Under the pieces are notes generated by a model that saw only the letters and a program-made list of their open reading frames with translations, had not been told where the DNA came from and did no database searches. Positions 6,241-8,150 of a stretch of DNA of 8,150 nucleotides are shown piece by piece. A program made the position numbers and the translations under genes. This DNA comes from an uncultured Kangiella sp. (GTDB taxonomy: Bacteria > Pseudomonadota > Gammaproteobacteria > Enterobacterales > DSM-103792): the NCBI GenBank assembly GCA_946481205.1, contig CAMLNB010000153.1, forward strand, positions 1 through 8,150, given 5' to 3'. The first letter of the stretch is position 1. Each line of letters starts with the position of its first letter.

Positions 6241-6972
6241 ATGAATCAGGACGCCATGAAGAAGAACACAACGTCACAGTATGTGGTGGTCCAGCGCAAA
6301 CCGCGCAGCTGGCATTTGCGGCGCTGGTTGCTGGTGATTGCTGTCTTGGCGGCAGTATTTGTCGCCGGCCGTGTCGAAGACTATTATGCGCGCCGCCAAT
6401 TGGCCGATGCGCGTGCCGAATTGTCGGCGCAGGTCAGTCAGCTGGAGCGCGAACTCGCGCTGGAAAAGCAGACGCGCACTGCGCTGAGCCAGTCCCGCCA
6501 GATTGATCAGATGGCGTCCAGCGAGCTGCACACCACGCTGAAAAGTCTGCAGGACAAGGTCAAAGAGCTGGAGAAGGAAAACACCTTCTACCGCAGCATC
6601 ATGAACCCGAGCGGTGAGAAAAGCGGCTTGCAGATCGAGTCGTTTACCGTACTGCCGCTGGCAGCGGATCGGGTGCGCTACCGGCTGGTGTTGGCCCAGC
6701 TGCGCAGCCACGAGAAGAATTTGCGCGGCCGGGTCGGCGTGCAGCTGATCGGTATGGACAACAAGGCCGTTGACCTGTTCGTGCTCGCCGGAGTGAAAGG
6801 CGAGTCACAGAAATTTGATTTCCGTTACTTCCAGAATATCGAAGGCGAAGCAACGTTGCCGGCAGGATTTGTCCCGCGCGAAGTGCGGGTCAGCGCGAAC
6901 CAGGATGGTTTGCCTGCGGTGGAGCGTCTGTTCGCCTGGCCACAATTGGAGCAAGCTCATGTTCAGCAGTGA
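6241..6972 (+). CDS. Membrane-anchored coiled-coil protein, DUF6776-like
   Basis: A 243-residue protein. It has a basic cytoplasmic N-terminus (KPRSWHLRR), one membrane helix (about 29-43), a long heptad-patterned coiled coil (about 50-115, rich in Leu, Glu, Gln, Arg) and a C-terminal globular part (about 128-235) of alternating beta-strand character. The type II topology places the coiled coil and C-domain in the periplasm. I link it to the DUF6776 family from memory, with moderate certainty. No HxH/HxxxD zinc site of M23 peptidases is present, so it is not an obvious endopeptidase. Its end overlaps the bactofilin start by 14 bp, which suggests a joint role at the envelope. Start choice is uncertain: ATG 6241 is used here. 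ATG 6256 has an AGGA only 4 nt upstream, and a TTG at 6229 is unlikely. Confidence 0.8.
   Translation: MNQDAMKKNTTSQYVVVQRKPRSWHLRRWLLVIAVLAAVFVAGRVEDYYARRQLADARAELSAQVSQLERELALEKQTRTALSQSRQIDQMASSELHTTLKSLQDKVKELEKENTFYRSIMNPSGEKSGLQIESFTVLPLAADRVRYRLVLAQLRSHEKNLRGRVGVQLIGMDNKAVDLFVLAGVKGESQKFDFRYFQNIEGEATLPAGFVPREVRVSANQDGLPAVERLFAWPQLEQAHVQQ
6948..6951 (+). promoter_or_regulatory. Shine-Dalgarno fixing the bactofilin start
   Basis: GGAG inside the end of the coiled-coil gene, 7 nt before the ATG at 6959. It decides against the longer frame that opens at 6815. Confidence 0.7.
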
Positions 6973-7372
6973 TAAGAAGAAGGGTGTGAAGTTGGTCCGC
7001 GGCGGCAGCGTCGACACGCTGATTTCGCCGCATACCACGATCAGCGGCAACATCCGGTTCACCGGTGTGCTGTATCTGGACGGCACGCTGGAGGGTAATA
7101 TCGAGTCGGATGACCCGAAAGCGCTGCTGACCATCGGCAATGGCGGCGTCGCCAAAGGCGAAGTGCGGGTGCCGAACGTGGTCATTCACGGCAAGGTCGA
7201 GGGCGATGTCTACGCCAACGCCCATGTCTCGTTGAGCGCCGATGCCCGCATTCACGGCAATGTTTACTACCACCTGATCGAAATGAGCATGGGCGCCGAA
7301 ATCAACGGCCAGCTGGTGCACAAGCCGACCGAGCCGCCGAAAGGCCTGGAACACAAGCCTGAGCCGGCTTGA
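6959..7372 (+). CDS. Bactofilin (polymer-forming cytoskeletal protein)
   Basis: A 137-residue protein with the DUF583/bactofilin core at about 17-118. The core is a run of short beta-strands with recurring Gly-Asn/Gly-x-Val turns (ISGNI, LEGNI, AKGEV, IHGKV, EGDV, IHGNV, INGQL) that fold as a right-handed beta-helix and polymerise end to end without nucleotide. A short Lys-rich N-terminal tail (MFSSDKKKGVK) and a Pro/Lys-rich C-terminal tail flank it, as in most bactofilins; the N-terminal tail can mediate membrane contact in the family. Such filaments act as membrane-associated scaffolds for cell-wall enzymes, cell shape or polar complexes. The gene overlaps the membrane-anchored coiled-coil gene and is followed by a terminator, so the two form a small operon. 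Confidence 0.93.
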   Translation: MFSSDKKKGVKLVRGGSVDTLISPHTTISGNIRFTGVLYLDGTLEGNIESDDPKALLTIGNGGVAKGEVRVPNVVIHGKVEGDVYANAHVSLSADARIHGNVYYHLIEMSMGAEINGQLVHKPTEPPKGLEHKPEPA

Positions 7373-7425
7373 GCTGGCCTCCGGTCCTATCTATCTGGCA
7401 CCAGCTATCTAATACCAAGCGTCCA

Positions 7426-7456
7426 GACCGGTCGATTTGCGTCGACCGGTCGCTTT
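7426..7456 (+). terminator. Rho-independent terminator after the bactofilin gene
   Basis: A perfect 10-bp stem (GACCGGTCGA at 7426-7435, TCGACCGGTC at 7442-7451) with loop TTTGCG, then GCTTTAT. The stem is strong but the U-tract is short. Each arm also contains the self-complementary octamer GACCGGTC. It separates the bactofilin operon from erpA. Confidence 0.65.
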
Positions 7457-7466
7457 ATCCGATAAT
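7437..7466 (+). promoter_or_regulatory. Weak candidate erpA promoter
   Basis: TTGCGT (3 of 6) and GATAAT (5 of 6) are 18 bp apart, starting in the loop of the terminator. A 6-bp hairpin (CGTCTG at 7494-7499, CAGACG at 7504-7509, loop AGCG) lies in the resulting leader. I see no convincing IscR site. Confidence 0.3.
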
Positions 7467-7525
7467 TCCACTCAGGTTTTCCCGGCCCCGGCCCGTCTGA
7501 GCGCAGACGCCCCGTAGCGGCCGGC

Positions 7526-7530
7526 AGGAG
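7526..7530 (+). promoter_or_regulatory. Shine-Dalgarno fixing the erpA start
   Basis: AGGAG with 5-nt spacing to the ATG at 7536. The GTG at 7530 overlaps this site and is therefore not the start. Confidence 0.75.
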
Positions 7531-7535
7531 TGGTC

Positions 7536-7916
7536 ATGACCGCAGTTTCTGAAACGCTAGCAACCGATATCGGATCGTCCGCGATCCCGACCCCGATGAG
7601 CTTTTCGGCCTCGGCCGCGGCCAAGGTCCGCAGCCTGATCGAGGAAGAGCAGAACGAGAACCTGAAGCTGCGGGTGTTCGTCACCGGTGGCGGCTGTTCG
7701 GGTTTCCAATACGGTTTCACCTTCGACGAGAACCAGGCCGAAGATGACACCGAGATCTTGCGTGACGGCGTCAAGCTGCTGGTCGACCCGATGAGCTTCC
7801 AGTATCTGGTCGGTGCCGAGATCGATTACACCGAAGGCCTGCAGGGCGCCCAGTTCGTCATTCGCAACCCGAATGCCAAGAGCACTTGCGGTTGCGGCTC
7901 GTCCTTTTCGGTTTGA
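7536..7916 (+). CDS. erpA: Iron-sulfur cluster insertion protein ErpA (A-type carrier)
   Basis: A 126-residue A-type Fe-S carrier of the HesB/IscA family. It has the three conserved cysteines Cys54 ([11 protein letters not shown]), Cys118 and Cys120 ([11 protein letters not shown]). The blocks [34 protein letters not shown] and [14 protein letters not shown] match ErpA rather than IscA or SufA. ErpA receives clusters from the Isc or Suf machinery and delivers them to apo-enzymes, including the IspG/IspH isoprenoid enzymes, and is usually essential under aerobic growth. The N-terminus is about 12 residues longer than E. coli ErpA. It is flanked by terminators on both sides, so it is likely monocistronic. 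From memory, bactofilin and erpA genes are also neighbours in Pseudomonas-type genomes. Confidence 0.97.
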   Translation: MTAVSETLATDIGSSAIPTPMSFSASAAAKVRSLIEEEQNENLKLRVFVTGGGCSGFQYGFTFDENQAEDDTEILRDGVKLLVDPMSFQYLVGAEIDYTEGLQGAQFVIRNPNAKSTCGCGSSFSV

Positions 7917-7950
7917 TATCAATGCCTTAGCGCTTATCACCGCGTCAGGT

Positions 7951-7983
7951 CAAAACGCCAGCATCCGCTGGCGTTTTGCTTTT
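7951..7983 (+). terminator. Strong rho-independent terminator after erpA
   Basis: A perfect 12-bp stem (7951-7962 with 7967-7978, core ACGCCAGC/GCTGGCGT) and tetraloop ATCC, followed by CTTTT. The A-tract on the left arm would also let it act in the opposite direction. Confidence 0.9.
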
Positions 7984-8010
7984 CTGCGACCACCACAATT
8001 CGGCCTCTGT

Positions 8011-8019
8011 TGCTAGAAT
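8011..8019 (+). promoter_or_regulatory. Extended -10 promoter for the SMR exporter gene
   Basis: TGC-TAGAAT is an extended -10 element (TG plus 5 of 6 of TATAAT). No good -35 is seen 16-18 bp upstream, as is common for extended -10 promoters. Transcription would begin around 8026, giving a leader of about 50 nt before the ATG at 8077. Confidence 0.55.
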
Positions 8020-8025
8020 CGCCCG

Positions 8026-8073
8026 GTTCGCGTGGCGCCGCGGTGGCAGGCCCGAACTTTCTTCAGGAGAAAG
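8026..8073 (+). promoter_or_regulatory. Two adjacent leader hairpins, the second over the SMR ribosome-binding site
   Basis: GTTCG (8026-8030) can pair with CGAAC (8053-8057). Immediately after, CTTTCT (8057-8062) pairs with AGAAAG (8068-8073), leaving loop TCAGG. The Shine-Dalgarno AGGAG (8065-8069) lies partly in that loop and partly in the stem. It might modulate translation; the stem is short and AU-rich, so the effect could be slight. The pattern does not match the guanidine riboswitches I know. Confidence 0.35.
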
Positions 8074-8076
8074 CTC

Positions 8077-8150
8077 ATGGCCTGGTTATGGCTATTGATT
8101 GCCGGTTTGCTGGAAATTTGCTGGGCGGCGGCGCTGCCGGCAACGCAGGG
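8077..8150 (+). CDS. SMR-family small multidrug/guanidinium exporter, SugE/Gdx-like (partial, 5' end)
   Basis: Only the first 24-25 codons are in the window. They encode the first membrane helix MAWLWLLIAGLLEICWAA, with the essential Glu13 of small multidrug resistance proteins and the following Trp16. The 'MAW/MSW...AGLLEIxWA' form resembles the SugE/Gdx branch (guanidinium/H+ antiport) more than QacE/EmrE. The usual Lys-Tyr-Thr after the helix (GLKYT) is replaced by LPATQG, so the subtype is uncertain. The protein acts as an antiparallel dimer in the inner membrane. A Shine-Dalgarno AGGAG lies 7 nt upstream, inside a small hairpin. The rest of the gene lies beyond the right edge. Confidence 0.8.
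   Translation, partial: MAWLWLLIAGLLEICWAAALPATQ

Noticed and set aside
6815..6958. Upstream extension of the bactofilin frame
   Set aside because: It overlaps the coiled-coil gene and gives Cys/Arg-rich residues unlike bactofilins; the ATG at 6959 has a good Shine-Dalgarno.
7979..8076. Guanidine riboswitch before the SugE-like gene
   Set aside because: No paired ACGR-loop hairpins and no guanidine-III pseudoknot pattern could be found by eye.

Overview
The window reads as a stretch of gammaproteobacterial chromosome. It has moderately high GC, is densely coded, and shows no transposase, integrase, tRNA or CRISPR. The taxonomic hint comes from the ErpA-type iron-sulfur carrier next to a bactofilin and a membrane-anchored coiled-coil protein, from a HemJ-type protoporphyrinogen oxidase, and from a CBS-bearing ClC protein. 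I cannot name the genus.

Layout: (1) Positions 2-475 (+) hold the C-terminal receiver domain of a gene that begins outside the window, probably a hybrid sensor kinase. (2) Its stop codon overlaps the stop of a convergent minus-strand cassette at 3629-472. Read in transcription order, this encodes two very small membrane proteins (94 and 82 aa), a short YtrA-type GntR repressor, an ABC ATPase and a roughly 12-helix permease. Every junction overlaps or abuts (ATGA, TAGATG, 8-bp overlap, ATGA), so it is almost certainly one translationally coupled operon. A GTGTAT-N10-ATACAC inverted repeat lies just upstream of the first gene and is the obvious candidate operator. (3) Two more minus-strand genes lie at 3862-6123: hemJ, and a ClC chloride channel/transporter with CBS domains. 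They are separated by an array of degenerate heptamers (consensus about GTGTTYA) that runs into the stop codon of the ClC gene. (4) From 6241 the plus strand carries a membrane-anchored coiled-coil protein (DUF6776-like) overlapping a bactofilin gene, then a terminator, erpA, a second strong terminator, and the first 25 codons of an SMR-family exporter (SugE/Gdx-like) cut by the window end.

How the genes fit together: the GntR-ABC cassette is probably a self-repressed, inducer-responsive export or envelope-stress system whose substrate cannot be read from sequence. The coiled-coil protein and the bactofilin are likely partners at the inner membrane. hemJ (heme synthesis) and erpA (Fe-S delivery) are housekeeping. 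The least described parts are the two small membrane proteins heading the ABC cassette, the putative operator, the heptamer array, and a hairpin covering the ribosome-binding site of the SMR gene.
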